Shown: positions 1 to 6,626 of the stretch, in pieces
How positions within the stretch are numbered: the first letter of the stretch is position 1
Layout of the letters: the number at the start of each line of letters is the position of its first letter
Assembly: GCA_003131925.1 (NCBI GenBank)
Contig: PKWC01000021.1
Span: 8,422-17,442, forward strand
Reading direction: 5' to 3'
Length of the DNA: 9,021 nt
Origin: Alphaproteobacteria bacterium
GTDB taxonomy: Bacteria > Pseudomonadota > Alphaproteobacteria > Micropepsales > Micropepsaceae
Made by a program: the position numbers and the translations under genes
Notes under the pieces: model-generated
Databases searched by the model: none
What the model was told of the DNA's origin: nothing
What the model saw: the letters and a program-made list of their open reading frames with translations, nothing else

Positions 1-63
1 CCCTTGCCGCCGGCGGACAAACGACTCGACCTCAACGCGCCGATCGACTTTGCCGAGCTGTGA
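1..63 (+). CDS. C-terminal end of an unidentified protein (partial, runs off left edge)
   Basis: Frame 1 is open from the first base to a TGA at 61-63 and encodes the 20-residue tail PLPPADKRLDLNAPIDFAEL. The evidence that it is a gene end is modest: the frame is open, the composition is protein-like, and the stop lies 25 bp before a well-formed ribosome binding site and start codon of the next gene on the same strand, as in an operon. The fragment is too short to identify a family. It could be a chance open frame. Confidence 0.5.
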   Translation, partial: PLPPADKRLDLNAPIDFAEL

Positions 64-88
64 GGATTTTGGAAAAGGAAGACGAGCA

Positions 89-1132
89 ATGACGATCGAC
101 GGGCGGCAGATTGCAGGCTGGCTTCTCAGCGCGCTGGCGATCCTTGCGGTCCTGGTGCTTGGCAGGCCGCTCCTCGCGCCCCTGGCATTTGCCGTGCTGA
201 TCTGGGCAATCCTCAATGCGCTCACCGACGCTCTGGCGCATCTGCGTTTGCCGCGCATGCTCGCCTGGGCGACATCGCTCCTGCTGATTGCAGCCGGGCT
301 CTACCTGATCGCGCGCGTGCTCGGAAACGAGGCCGACGCGGTTGCAGCCGAAGCGCCCGTGTATCTGGCGCGCCTGCAACGGCTTGCGCTGTCGACGCTC
401 GCCTTTCTCCATCTCGGACGCGGTGCGAATTTCGGCGATCTGCTCAGCGGCGCCAATGTGGCGAGTGTGATCGGTCAGGTCGCGGCCTCGGCGGGATCGT
501 TCCTGTTCACGCTTGCGATGGTCATCGTCTATGTCGGCTTTCTTCTCGCCGAACAGCGTCACCTGCCCGGAAAACTTGCGAAGCTGCAGAGAAACGCTTC
601 AAGGCGCGATGCGGCGGGAGAGGTCATTCACGCCATCGCCCGGCAGGTGCAGGCCTATCTCGGCGTCTGCACTTTTCTGAGCGCGATCATGGCGGCGGCC
701 ACCTTTGTGCTGCTCACCGCCATGCATGTGAGCTTCGCCGGCTTCTGGGCACTCGTCCTGTTCATCGCGACGTACGTTCCAACGATCGGCGCGATCGGCG
801 TTCTGTTGCCGGCGCTGATGGCGCTTCTCCAATACGGCTCATTCGCGCCCTTTCTGATTGTTGCGGTGGTGCTGGGTGCGCTCCATTTCGTGCTTGCCAA
901 CATTGTGAGCACCGTCATGCTCGGGCGCACGCTCAATCTGAGCCCGCTCGGGATCATCCTGTCGTTGAGCTTCTGGGGACTCATCTGGGGAATTGCCGGG
1001 CTGTTCCTCGCGGTGCCCATCACGGGCGCATTCGCGATCGTCTGCCGGCACATCGATGGTCTGAACTGGATCGGAATTGCATTAGCCGGACCGGAGCCCA
1101 AGCGGCACGCAGAGGCACCTGCGGCGCCGTAG
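89..1132 (+). CDS. AI-2E family transporter (PerM/YdiK-type permease)
   Basis: A 347-residue polytopic inner-membrane protein of the AI-2E transporter family, whose members export or exchange small solutes (autoinducer-2 in TqsA, Na+/H+ in some others). The substrate cannot be read from sequence. Hydrophobic segments lie near residues 10-25, 28-47, 57-77, 132-153, 192-212, 215-245, 255-275 and 286-320. The soluble stretch at about 80-130 between the third and fourth segments is typical. Family-like motifs are VPTIGAIGVLLPAL (230-243) and the C-terminal block LSPLGIILSLSFWGLIWGI (284-302) followed by FLAVPITG (306-313). I chose ATG 89 because GGAAAAGGAAGA lies just upstream; a TTG at 50 in the same frame would overlap the preceding gene. 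The stop is TAG, with a second in-frame TAG three codons later (1139-1141). It is probably co-transcribed with the gene ending at 63. Confidence 0.9.
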   Translation: MTIDGRQIAGWLLSALAILAVLVLGRPLLAPLAFAVLIWAILNALTDALAHLRLPRMLAWATSLLLIAAGLYLIARVLGNEADAVAAEAPVYLARLQRLALSTLAFLHLGRGANFGDLLSGANVASVIGQVAASAGSFLFTLAMVIVYVGFLLAEQRHLPGKLAKLQRNASRRDAAGEVIHAIARQVQAYLGVCTFLSAIMAAATFVLLTAMHVSFAGFWALVLFIATYVPTIGAIGVLLPALMALLQYGSFAPFLIVAVVLGALHFVLANIVSTVMLGRTLNLSPLGIILSLSFWGLIWGIAGLFLAVPITGAFAIVCRHIDGLNWIGIALAGPEPKRHAEAPAAP

Positions 1133-1158
1133 CACCGATAGCGCGAATTTGGAGCAAA

Positions 1159-1190
1159 GCACAGCAACGCGTCCCGCGGCGTTGCCGTGC
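1159..1190. terminator. Hairpin between convergent genes, possible bidirectional terminator
   Basis: GCAC-a-GCAACGC, an 8-nt loop, then GCGTTGC-c-GTGC: eleven base pairs with a single A/C mismatch. It occupies the 75-bp gap between the stops of the AI-2E permease and the HU-like gene. There is no T-tract on either side, so it is not a classical intrinsic terminator. Its place between two converging genes suggests a role in transcript ends or 3' protection. Confidence 0.45.
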
Positions 1191-1207
1191 CCTCGCTCGA
1201 ACGTGCT

Positions 1208-1534
1208 TCAGACGGCTTCCTTGAGGTCCTTGGAAGGCCGGAAACCAACCTTCTTGCTGGCCTTGATCTTGATAGCCTCGCCCGTCGCAGGATTGCGGCC
1301 CATCCGTGCGGCTCGCTTGCGGACCGACAGAATTCCCAGGCCGGTGAGCCGGATACGCGCGCCCTTTTTCAGGTGCCTGGTGACGAGCCCGACAAAGTCG
1401 TCGAGAAACTGGCCGGACGCCTTGTGGGACATTTCGTGTTTCTTTGCCAACTCCACGGCGATCTGCTTGAGCGTCACGCTTTCGGCTTTGGCTTTCGGCG
1501 GTGCGGCGGGTTTGGCGCCGGCAGGCTTTTCCAT
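1208..1534 (-). CDS. HU/IHF-family DNA-binding protein with basic N-terminal tail
   Basis: A 108-residue histone-like protein of the HU/IHF family; these dimers bend and compact DNA. The HU fold spans about residues 19-108. The arm holds the family signature GRNPATGE at 79-86, with the DNA-intercalating proline at 82, and the end reads KASKKVGFRPSKDLKEAV. The usual family length is about 90 residues. Here an 18-residue Ala/Pro/Lys-rich tail (MEKPAGAKPAAPPKAKAE) precedes the fold, as in many HU-like proteins of Rhizobiales. I chose ATG 1534 because GAGG lies 9 nt upstream. ATG 1543 abuts that GAGG with no spacing, and TTG 1549 is a weaker option. The gene is monocistronic, converging on the AI-2E permease. 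Its promoter region carries four GANTC sites, suggesting cell-cycle or methylation-dependent control. It is an HU paralogue rather than clearly hupB or ihfA. Confidence 0.92.
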   Translation of the reverse strand: MEKPAGAKPAAPPKAKAESVTLKQIAVELAKKHEMSHKASGQFLDDFVGLVTRHLKKGARIRLTGLGILSVRKRAARMGRNPATGEAIKIKASKKVGFRPSKDLKEAV

Positions 1535-1554
1535 GAGTTTCATCCTCAAAAAAC

Positions 1555-1584
1555 GAATCAGATTCGTATGATTCTATATGATTC
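1555..1584. promoter_or_regulatory. Cluster of four GANTC (CcrM) sites in the HU promoter
   Basis: GAATC at 1555-1559 and GATTC at 1561-1565, 1570-1574 and 1580-1584. The first two form the perfect dyad CGAATC-a-GATTCG (1554-1566). The three GATTC copies start 9 and 10 bp apart, about one helical turn. One copy overlaps the proposed -10. Each is a match to the GANTC target of the alphaproteobacterial methylase CcrM. Elsewhere in the window such sites occur, by eye, about once per 250 bp. Confidence 0.6.
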
Positions 1585-1600
1585 GCGAGGCTTGTGGCAC
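1571..1600 (-). promoter_or_regulatory. Putative promoter of the HU-like gene
   Basis: On the minus strand, GTGCCA (1600-1595; 4/6 to TTGACA), an 18-bp spacer, then TAGAAT (1576-1571; 5/6 to TATAAT). Transcription would begin near 1564, giving a leader of about 30 nt before ATG 1534. The -35 is weak, which would fit dependence on an activator such as GcrA. Confidence 0.4.
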
Positions 1601-1610
1601 AGCGGAAATC

Positions 1611-1633
1611 AAAAAGCCCCACAGAAATGGGCA
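1611..1633 (-). terminator. Weak intrinsic terminator after the aminotransferase
   Basis: Read on the minus strand: GCCCA, the 6-nt loop tttctg, TGGGGC (five pairs plus one bulged G), then TTTTT. It lies about 70 nt past the aminotransferase stop and just upstream of the HU promoter. The stem is short, so the call is tentative. Confidence 0.35.
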
Positions 1634-1700
1634 TTATCGGAGACGGCGACCATCCGCTCCAGGCAGGCAGTCCCCCAAGGCCGCTGTCAAGGCTCTGGAT

Positions 1701-3092
1701 TCAGCGTTGTTTTGCCATCAGCCCTTCCCGCCAGACCCAGTCCAGACCACGGTCGAGGCCGCGCCCCAGGCGGTCGAAGAGCTCGTCGATCTCTGCTTCG
1801 CCGATCACCAACGGAGGGCACACCGCGATGCGGTCGCCCAGCATTGGACGGACGATGACCCCTTCCGCCTCCGCAAATTCGGCAATCGTCGCGCCGACCA
1901 GCTTTCCGGCGGGAAAACTCGCCTTGGTTGCCTTGTCCGCCACCAGTTCGACAGCCCCAATGAGACCGATGCCGGCTGCTTCACCGACCAGGGGATGCTC
2001 CGCGAGCTTTCTCAGCCGCGCAAGAAATCGCGGCGCCATGTCGCGCACGTGCCCAACGATGTCGCGTTCCTGATAGATTTCAATCGTCTTCAGAGCGACA
2101 GCGGCGGCCACGGGATGGCCCGAATAGGTGAAGCCGTGACCGAACGTGCCGATCCGACCGGACTCTTCTTCGATCGCCTCGCTCAGGTCGGGTGAAATGA
2201 GGACCGCGGAGATCGGCAGATAGGCCGACGACATCGCCTTGGCGAGCGTCATGCTGGCCGGTTGGAACCCATAAGTCGCGCATCCGAACCAGTTGCCGGT
2301 GCGCCCGAATCCGGTAATCACCTCATCGTCGATGAGCGGAATCCCGTGCCGTTCCAACACGCGGCTGATCGCGGCGAAATATCCGTCGGGTGGAAGGATC
2401 ACCCCGCCCGCGCCTTGCACGGGCTCCACAATCATCGCCGCAATCGTATCTGCGCCCTCCTTTTCGATCAGCACTTCGAGATTGTGCGCAAGGCGCGAAG
2501 AGAAGTCCCGTTCGCTCTCGTCCGGCTCGGCCGCGCGGTAGTGGTGCGGGCACTCCGCGAAGCGCACGAAGTCGAGCGGCAGGTCGAAGCTCTTGTGGTT
2601 TGCCGGCAGGCTCGTCAGGCTCGCCGCAGCAATCGTGACGCCGTGATAGGCTTTTGTGCGGCTGATGATGGTTTTTCGTGCCGGCCTTCCCCTCGCATTT
2701 GCGGCATACCAGAACAGCTTGATCTGGGTGTCGTTCGCTTCCGAGCCGGAATTGGCGAAGAACACCTTGCCCACCGGGAATGGTGCGATCTCCTTCAGCT
2801 TCTCTGCAAGCGCGATGGCCGGCTCGTGACTCTTGCCCGCAAAGAGATGGCCGAAGGCGAGCTTGCGCATTTGTCCCGCGGCGGCTTCCACGAGCGCTTC
2901 TTCGCCCCACCCGAGCGCGGTGCACCAGAGCCCCGCCAGAGCCTCTATGTAGTCCTTGCCCCGATCGTCATAGACCCGCACCCCCTCGCCGCGTTCAATG
3001 ACGAGCGGTCCGGTTTCGCGAAGCTTCACCAGATTCGTGTAAGGATGAAGAACACTTTCCACATCGCGCGTCTGGGCGTTGCTGAGGGGCAT
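1701..3092 (-). CDS. Class III (omega-type) PLP-dependent aminotransferase
   Basis: A 463-residue cytoplasmic, fold-type I PLP enzyme of the class III aminotransferases, close to the omega-transaminases (beta-alanine/amine:pyruvate type). It would transfer an amino group from an amine or omega-amino acid to an oxo-acid such as pyruvate. Visible sites: LWC at 55-57 in the substrate pocket, the phosphate-binding FANSGSEAND at 112-121, YHG 149-151, EPVQG 223-227, the PLP-nitrogen aspartate in DDEV (D256), Schiff-base Lys285 in TLAKAMSS, FTYSGHP 321-327, and Arg415 in VRPMLGD, the likely flexible carboxylate-binding arginine. The length is normal and no key residue is missing. I chose ATG 3092 because AAGGAG lies 9 nt upstream; in-frame starts at 3110 and 3149 lack a good ribosome binding site. 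It diverges from the acyl-CoA synthetase gene. The exact amine donor is unknown. Confidence 0.92.
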   Translation of the reverse strand: MPLSNAQTRDVESVLHPYTNLVKLRETGPLVIERGEGVRVYDDRGKDYIEALAGLWCTALGWGEEALVEAAAGQMRKLAFGHLFAGKSHEPAIALAEKLKEIAPFPVGKVFFANSGSEANDTQIKLFWYAANARGRPARKTIISRTKAYHGVTIAAASLTSLPANHKSFDLPLDFVRFAECPHHYRAAEPDESERDFSSRLAHNLEVLIEKEGADTIAAMIVEPVQGAGGVILPPDGYFAAISRVLERHGIPLIDDEVITGFGRTGNWFGCATYGFQPASMTLAKAMSSAYLPISAVLISPDLSEAIEEESGRIGTFGHGFTYSGHPVAAAVALKTIEIYQERDIVGHVRDMAPRFLARLRKLAEHPLVGEAAGIGLIGAVELVADKATKASFPAGKLVGATIAEFAEAEGVIVRPMLGDRIAVCPPLVIGEAEIDELFDRLGRGLDRGLDWVWREGLMAKQR

Positions 3093-3120
3093 ATCCGGCG
3101 GCTCCTTCATTGCCGACGCG

Positions 3121-3149
3121 ATTAACGCGCCGGCGTTGCGCTGCGTCAA
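3121..3149 (-). promoter_or_regulatory. Putative promoter of the aminotransferase
   Basis: On the minus strand, TTGACG (3149-3144; 5/6), a 17-bp spacer, then GTTAAT (3126-3121; 4/6). The start of transcription would be near 3114, giving a leader of about 22 nt that contains the AAGGAG used by ATG 3092. The -35 lies inside the dyad at 3133-3152. Confidence 0.5.
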
Positions 3150-3152
3150 CGC
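3133..3152. promoter_or_regulatory. Dyad GCGTTG-N8-CAACGC, candidate operator
   Basis: A perfect 6-bp inverted repeat with an 8-bp centre in the divergent region. It covers the -35 of the aminotransferase promoter and lies 15 bp upstream of the -35 proposed for the acyl-CoA synthetase. That is a suitable place for a regulator acting on one or both genes. A 6-bp arm in GC-rich DNA can arise by chance. Confidence 0.35.
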
Positions 3153-3167
3153 GCGGGCCGCCCCTCG

Positions 3168-3196
3168 TTGCTCAGATCCATTCTCGTTCCTATGAT
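3168..3196 (+). promoter_or_regulatory. Putative promoter of the acyl-CoA synthetase operon
   Basis: TTGCTC (3168-3173; 3/6), exactly 17 bp, then TATGAT (3191-3196; 5/6). Transcription would begin near 3203, giving a leader of about 22 nt with AGAGG placed 9 nt before ATG 3225. This argues against the longer in-frame TTG start at 3168. Confidence 0.5.
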
Positions 3197-3224
3197 GGCC
3201 GAAGGAAAAAAGAGGCTATTCGCA

Positions 3225-4847
3225 ATGTTCGGCCTAATGCAGGACTGGCCGCTCCTGGTTCACAAGATCATCGATCACGCGGCTCTCTATCACGGGGACC
3301 GCGAGGTCGTGACGCGCAGCGTCGAAGGGCCGATCCATCGCACCAATTATCGCGAGATTCGCAGGCGCGCGGCCCGCGTATCGAGCGCCCTCGAAAAGAT
3401 CGGCGTGGACTCCGGCAATCGGGTGGCGACGCTCGGATCGAATACCTGGAGGCATCTCGAATCCTGGTATGGGATTGCCGGGATGGGCGGCGTCTACCAT
3501 ACGCTCAATCCGCGCCTGTTCGCCGATCAGATCGTCTACATCGCCAATCACGCGGAAGACCGGGTTCTCTTTTTCGATCCAACATTCACTTCGCTCGTCG
3601 GCGAGATCGCGCCACGGCTCAAGACGGTGACGCATTTCATCGCGTTCGCAGATCGGGCGCCGCAAGCCAATTTTGGTCATATCGTCGCCTACGAGGACTT
3701 CATCGCGACGGGCGACGAAAACTACATCTGGAAGGAATTCGACGAGCACTCGGCCTGCGGCCTCTGCTACACGTCAGGCACAACCGGAAATCCAAAAGGC
3801 GTTCTCTACAGCCATCGCTCGAATGTGCTGCACGCCTTCATGGCATGCCAGCCCGATGCGATGGGGATGCGCAATGCGGATACGGTGCTGCCCGTCGCTC
3901 CGATGTATCACGCCAATGCGTGGGCGATTGCCTTCCTGGCCCCGATGACCGGCGCCAAGCTCGTCATGCCGGGCCCGAAGCTCGACGGCGCGTCGGTCTA
4001 CGAACTTCTCGACGGCGAAAAGGTGACCTTGACGGCGGCAGTGCCGACCGTATGGCTCTCGCTGCTCCACTACCTGGAAGAGACCGGAAAGGCGTTGCCG
4101 CATCTCAAACGCGTGCTGATCGGAGGCTCGGCCTGTCCGCGCACCATCATCGAAAGTTTTGAGATGAAATACGACGTCGATGTCGTGCACGCCTGGGGAA
4201 TGACCGAGATGAGTCCGCTCGGCACGCTGGGTTCGCTTACGGCGGCCGTGGCCGAACTCTCGCAGGAGGAAAAAATTGCCCACAAGATGAAACAGGGGCA
4301 TCCGCTCTTCGGCGTCGAGATGAAGATCGTCGACGACACGGACGGGGAGTTGCCCCGCGACGGCAAGGCGTTCGGAAAACTTAAGGTCCGCGGTCCCGCC
4401 GTCGCGAAAGGGTACTTCCGCGGCGAGGGCGAACATGCGTTTGACCGCGAGGGCTGGTTCGATACGGGCGACGTGGCGACTCTGGGCGCCGACGGCTACA
4501 TGACGATCACCGACCGTGCCAAGGACGTGATCAAATCCGGCGGCGAATGGATTTCCTCGATCGAGATTGAGAACATCGCCGTGGGCCACAAGGCGGTGGC
4601 GGAAGCCGCCGTGATCGGAATTTCTCACCCGAAATGGGACGAACGACCTCTGTTGATCGTCATGCTGAAGCCCGGTCAGACCGCGACCAAAGCCGAAATG
4701 CTGCAATTCCTCGAGGGCAAGATCGCAAAGTGGTGGATGCCCGACGATGTCGTCTTTGCGAATGAAATTCCGCACACTGCAACGGGAAAAATCCAGAAGA
4801 CCGTGCTGCGCGAGCGGTATGGCGGGCATCGCCCGCTTTCCGGTTGA
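3225..4847 (+). CDS. Acyl-CoA synthetase (AMP-forming), DmdB-like / medium-long-chain fatty acid type
   Basis: A 540-residue member of the ANL superfamily. It adenylates a carboxylic acid with ATP and transfers the acyl group to CoA. Core motifs in order: P-loop-like TSGTTGNPKG at 183-192, MYHANAW 227-233, the adenine-binding WGMTE at 324-328, GWFDTGD at 410-416 with ribose-binding Asp416, hinge region RAKDVIKSGGEWIS at 431-444, and catalytic Lys522 in TATGKIQK. The N-terminal style (MQDWPLLVHKIIDHAALYHG) and YHTLNPRLFADQIVYIANHAEDRVLFFD resemble the group annotated as 3-(methylthio)propionyl-CoA ligase (DmdB) or fatty-acyl-CoA synthetase; sequence alone does not separate these substrates. 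I chose ATG 3225 because AGAGG lies 9 nt upstream and a promoter ends at 3196. A DUF1499 gene follows after 31 bp, probably in the same transcript. All active-site residues are present. Confidence 0.93.
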   Translation: MFGLMQDWPLLVHKIIDHAALYHGDREVVTRSVEGPIHRTNYREIRRRAARVSSALEKIGVDSGNRVATLGSNTWRHLESWYGIAGMGGVYHTLNPRLFADQIVYIANHAEDRVLFFDPTFTSLVGEIAPRLKTVTHFIAFADRAPQANFGHIVAYEDFIATGDENYIWKEFDEHSACGLCYTSGTTGNPKGVLYSHRSNVLHAFMACQPDAMGMRNADTVLPVAPMYHANAWAIAFLAPMTGAKLVMPGPKLDGASVYELLDGEKVTLTAAVPTVWLSLLHYLEETGKALPHLKRVLIGGSACPRTIIESFEMKYDVDVVHAWGMTEMSPLGTLGSLTAAVAELSQEEKIAHKMKQGHPLFGVEMKIVDDTDGELPRDGKAFGKLKVRGPAVAKGYFRGEGEHAFDREGWFDTGDVATLGADGYMTITDRAKDVIKSGGEWISSIEIENIAVGHKAVAEAAVIGISHPKWDERPLLIVMLKPGQTATKAEMLQFLEGKIAKWWMPDDVVFANEIPHTATGKIQKTVLRERYGGHRPLSG

Positions 4848-4878
4848 TTCCGATGAGCGTGGCTCCGAGGGGGAAGCG

Positions 4879-5661
4879 ATGCGGTTCATGACGACTACGG
4901 CGAGGCTGTCTTTCGCCGCGCTTATTGCCTCGGCCGCAATCGCATTGGCCGCGGGATTCGGAACGCGCCTTCACCTTTGGGACTATCAGGTCGGTCTTCT
5001 GAGAATATTCCCCTACAGCCTTTACGTGGGACTGGCAGCTCTCGCGTTTGGGATCGTATGGATGGTCTGTGCCGTCGTATCGGCTTCGGGGGCCGGCGCA
5101 CGATTCGGCGTGATCGGATTGGCCGGCTCGATTGCGCTCCTGTGGATTCCGCTGCGCGATATCTATCTTGTGAGCATCGATCATTCGATTCCGCCCATTC
5201 ACGACATATCGACGGATACCGAGCACGCGCCCGAATTCGTCACGCTGCGCAACAATCGTCTGGGAGCAATCAATCCGCCCGATTATGACGGACCGAGGCC
5301 CGTTATATTCCTGGGAAGGATCTACACGACCAAAGCGCTGCAAAAGCTTTATTATGGCGACATTAAATCCGCCTCGATTCTCGGAATCACGCCGGCAAAG
5401 CTGTTTCAACATGCTCTCGCGGCCGCGCAGGATATGGGCTGGAACATCGTGGCCGTCGCCCCGGACTCCTCCGGCGGTCGCATCGAAGCCACGGATACGA
5501 CTCTCCTTTTTGGACTTACCTCCGACATCGTGATCCGTGTCAGACCGGCGGGCATCGGAGCAAGGCTCGACATTCGCTCCAAAAGTCGTGTTGGAATATC
5601 GGACTTCGGCCGGAATACCAGGCGCATCCGCGCCTATCTGAAGAAGCTTGCGGGAAGTTGA
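4879..5661 (+). CDS. DUF1499 family membrane protein
   Basis: A 260-residue protein with three predicted membrane segments (about residues 10-28, 45-69 and 76-93) followed by a soluble DUF1499 domain. Domain hallmarks are IHDISTDT at 107-114, YGDIKSA at 159-165, GRIEATDTTLLFG at 200-212, DIVIRVRP at 216-223, and the closing run DIRSKSRVGISDFGRNTRRI (231-250). No biochemical role is established for this family. In alphaproteobacteria it often appears with the membrane segments fused as here. I chose ATG 4879 because GAGGGGG lies just upstream; the frame stays open back into the synthetase gene, but such a start would overlap it by 101 bp. The 31-bp gap to the acyl-CoA synthetase suggests co-transcription, though a functional link is only a guess. 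The expected YPDI motif reads YGDI, a minor deviation. Confidence 0.85.
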   Translation: MRFMTTTARLSFAALIASAAIALAAGFGTRLHLWDYQVGLLRIFPYSLYVGLAALAFGIVWMVCAVVSASGAGARFGVIGLAGSIALLWIPLRDIYLVSIDHSIPPIHDISTDTEHAPEFVTLRNNRLGAINPPDYDGPRPVIFLGRIYTTKALQKLYYGDIKSASILGITPAKLFQHALAAAQDMGWNIVAVAPDSSGGRIEATDTTLLFGLTSDIVIRVRPAGIGARLDIRSKSRVGISDFGRNTRRIRAYLKKLAGS

Positions 5662-5662
5662 C

Positions 5663-5722
5663 CCTTCGACAACCTCAGGGTGAGGACTTATCTGAAATCC
5701 CTCATCCTGAGCCTGTCGAAGG
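5663..5722. repeat. REP-like imperfect inverted repeat between convergent genes
   Basis: Two 23-bp arms (5663-5685 and 5700-5722) match as inverted copies with three mismatches and a 14-nt loop. The core reads CCTTCGACA..CTCAGG.TGAGG. I recognise this core as a short dispersed intergenic repeat seen in many alphaproteobacterial genomes. It almost exactly fills the 72-bp gap between the DUF1499 stop and the MBL hydrolase stop, so as RNA it could end or protect transcripts from both sides. Only one copy is in the window. Confidence 0.75.
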
Positions 5723-5733
5723 ATGAACGCACT

Positions 5734-6618
5734 CTATCGCGACATTCTGTAAGTGTCCCCGTCGCGCATGACACGGCCCTCGTCTTCCAGCTCGATCAAA
5801 TGGGCCAGTACGGAACGCGCGGCGGCTGGATGGAGTCGCTTGTCCACATCCGCGTACAGGCGCGCGACAATATCGGGAATGCGCTGCACGTTTTCGCGCA
5901 GGCAGGCAATAATCTGCGCTTCGCGTTCGGCGCGGTGATCGAGATAGGCCTGCAGGAATGGCTTGGGATCGCGGATGGGGCCGCCATGCGTCGGCCAGAG
6001 TATGCGGTCGTCGCGCGTGAGAAGTTTCCTGAGGCTCGCGCGATAGGCCGCCATGTCGCCGTCGGGAGGCGCGACGACGGTCGTCGACCAGCCCATCACG
6101 TGATCGCCCGTGAAGAGCGCCTTCTCTTCCTTGAGCGCGTAGCACATGTGATTTGACGTGTGTCCGGGCGTGAATACGCATTCGATCGTGTAGCCGTCTC
6201 CCTCGAGCACCTCGCCGTCCTTGATTCGGACGTCGGGCATGAATGCGCGATCGCCGCCCTCCTCGACCTTGGTTTCATTGTCGTTGCGGCCCGAACCGTG
6301 CGGACCGTAGGCAAAGGTTTTCGCGCCGGTCCATTCCTTGAGGGGCGCGGCCGCAGGCGAGTGATCGTTGTGCGCGTGTGTCAGAAGGATATGCGATACG
6401 TTTTTGCCGGCGAGCGCGTGCTTGAGCGCCTCGATGTGTATGGGAAGGTTCGGCCCCGGATCTATCACCGCGACGTCTCGCGTACCGATGATGTAGACAC
6501 CCGTGCCTTTGAACGTGAACGGGCCAGGATTGGGCGCAAGCACGCGATGGATGCGCTCGCCGATCTTTACGCATTCCCCATAGGGTGCGTCGAAGGTGCG
6601 GTCGAATGGAATGGGCAC
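5734..6618 (-). CDS. MBL-fold metallo-hydrolase with C-terminal winged helix (LACTB2-like)
   Basis: A 294-residue metallo-beta-lactamase-fold hydrolase. The two-metal site is complete: HAHNDH at 81-86, PGHTSNH with His153, TGD with Asp172, and THGG with His211. Residues from about 245 to 290 (RLHPAAARSVLAHLIELEDEG at 261-281) form the small winged-helix domain found at the end of LACTB2-like proteins. LACTB2 itself is a single-strand endoribonuclease, but bacterial members of this group are mostly uncharacterised, so RNase or thioester/hydroxyacyl hydrolase are both possible. The start is GTG at 6618: no ATG occurs in frame upstream before a stop, and the first residues MPIPFDRTFDAPYGE look like the conserved N-terminus. 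No Shine-Dalgarno is visible, and the preceding gene stops 8 nt upstream, so translation is probably coupled. The stop is TAG. Confidence 0.9.
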   Translation of the reverse strand: MPIPFDRTFDAPYGECVKIGERIHRVLAPNPGPFTFKGTGVYIIGTRDVAVIDPGPNLPIHIEALKHALAGKNVSHILLTHAHNDHSPAAAPLKEWTGAKTFAYGPHGSGRNDNETKVEEGGDRAFMPDVRIKDGEVLEGDGYTIECVFTPGHTSNHMCYALKEEKALFTGDHVMGWSTTVVAPPDGDMAAYRASLRKLLTRDDRILWPTHGGPIRDPKPFLQAYLDHRAEREAQIIACLRENVQRIPDIVARLYADVDKRLHPAAARSVLAHLIELEDEGRVMRDGDTYRMSR

Positions 6619-6626
6619 GAGAGATG

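Noticed and set aside
655..1248. Long minus-strand open frame opposite the AI-2E gene
   Set aside because: Antisense shadow of a well-supported permease; its composition is not protein-like and it has no recognisable domain.
1020..1634. 204-codon minus-strand frame covering the HU gene
   Set aside because: Out of frame with the recognisable HU protein and overlapping the permease end; a shadow.
3774..4889. 371-codon minus-strand open frame opposite the acyl-CoA synthetase
   Set aside because: It lies wholly opposite a gene with complete ANL motifs, is rich in His/Arg as expected for an antisense frame of GC-rich coding DNA, and shows no family match.
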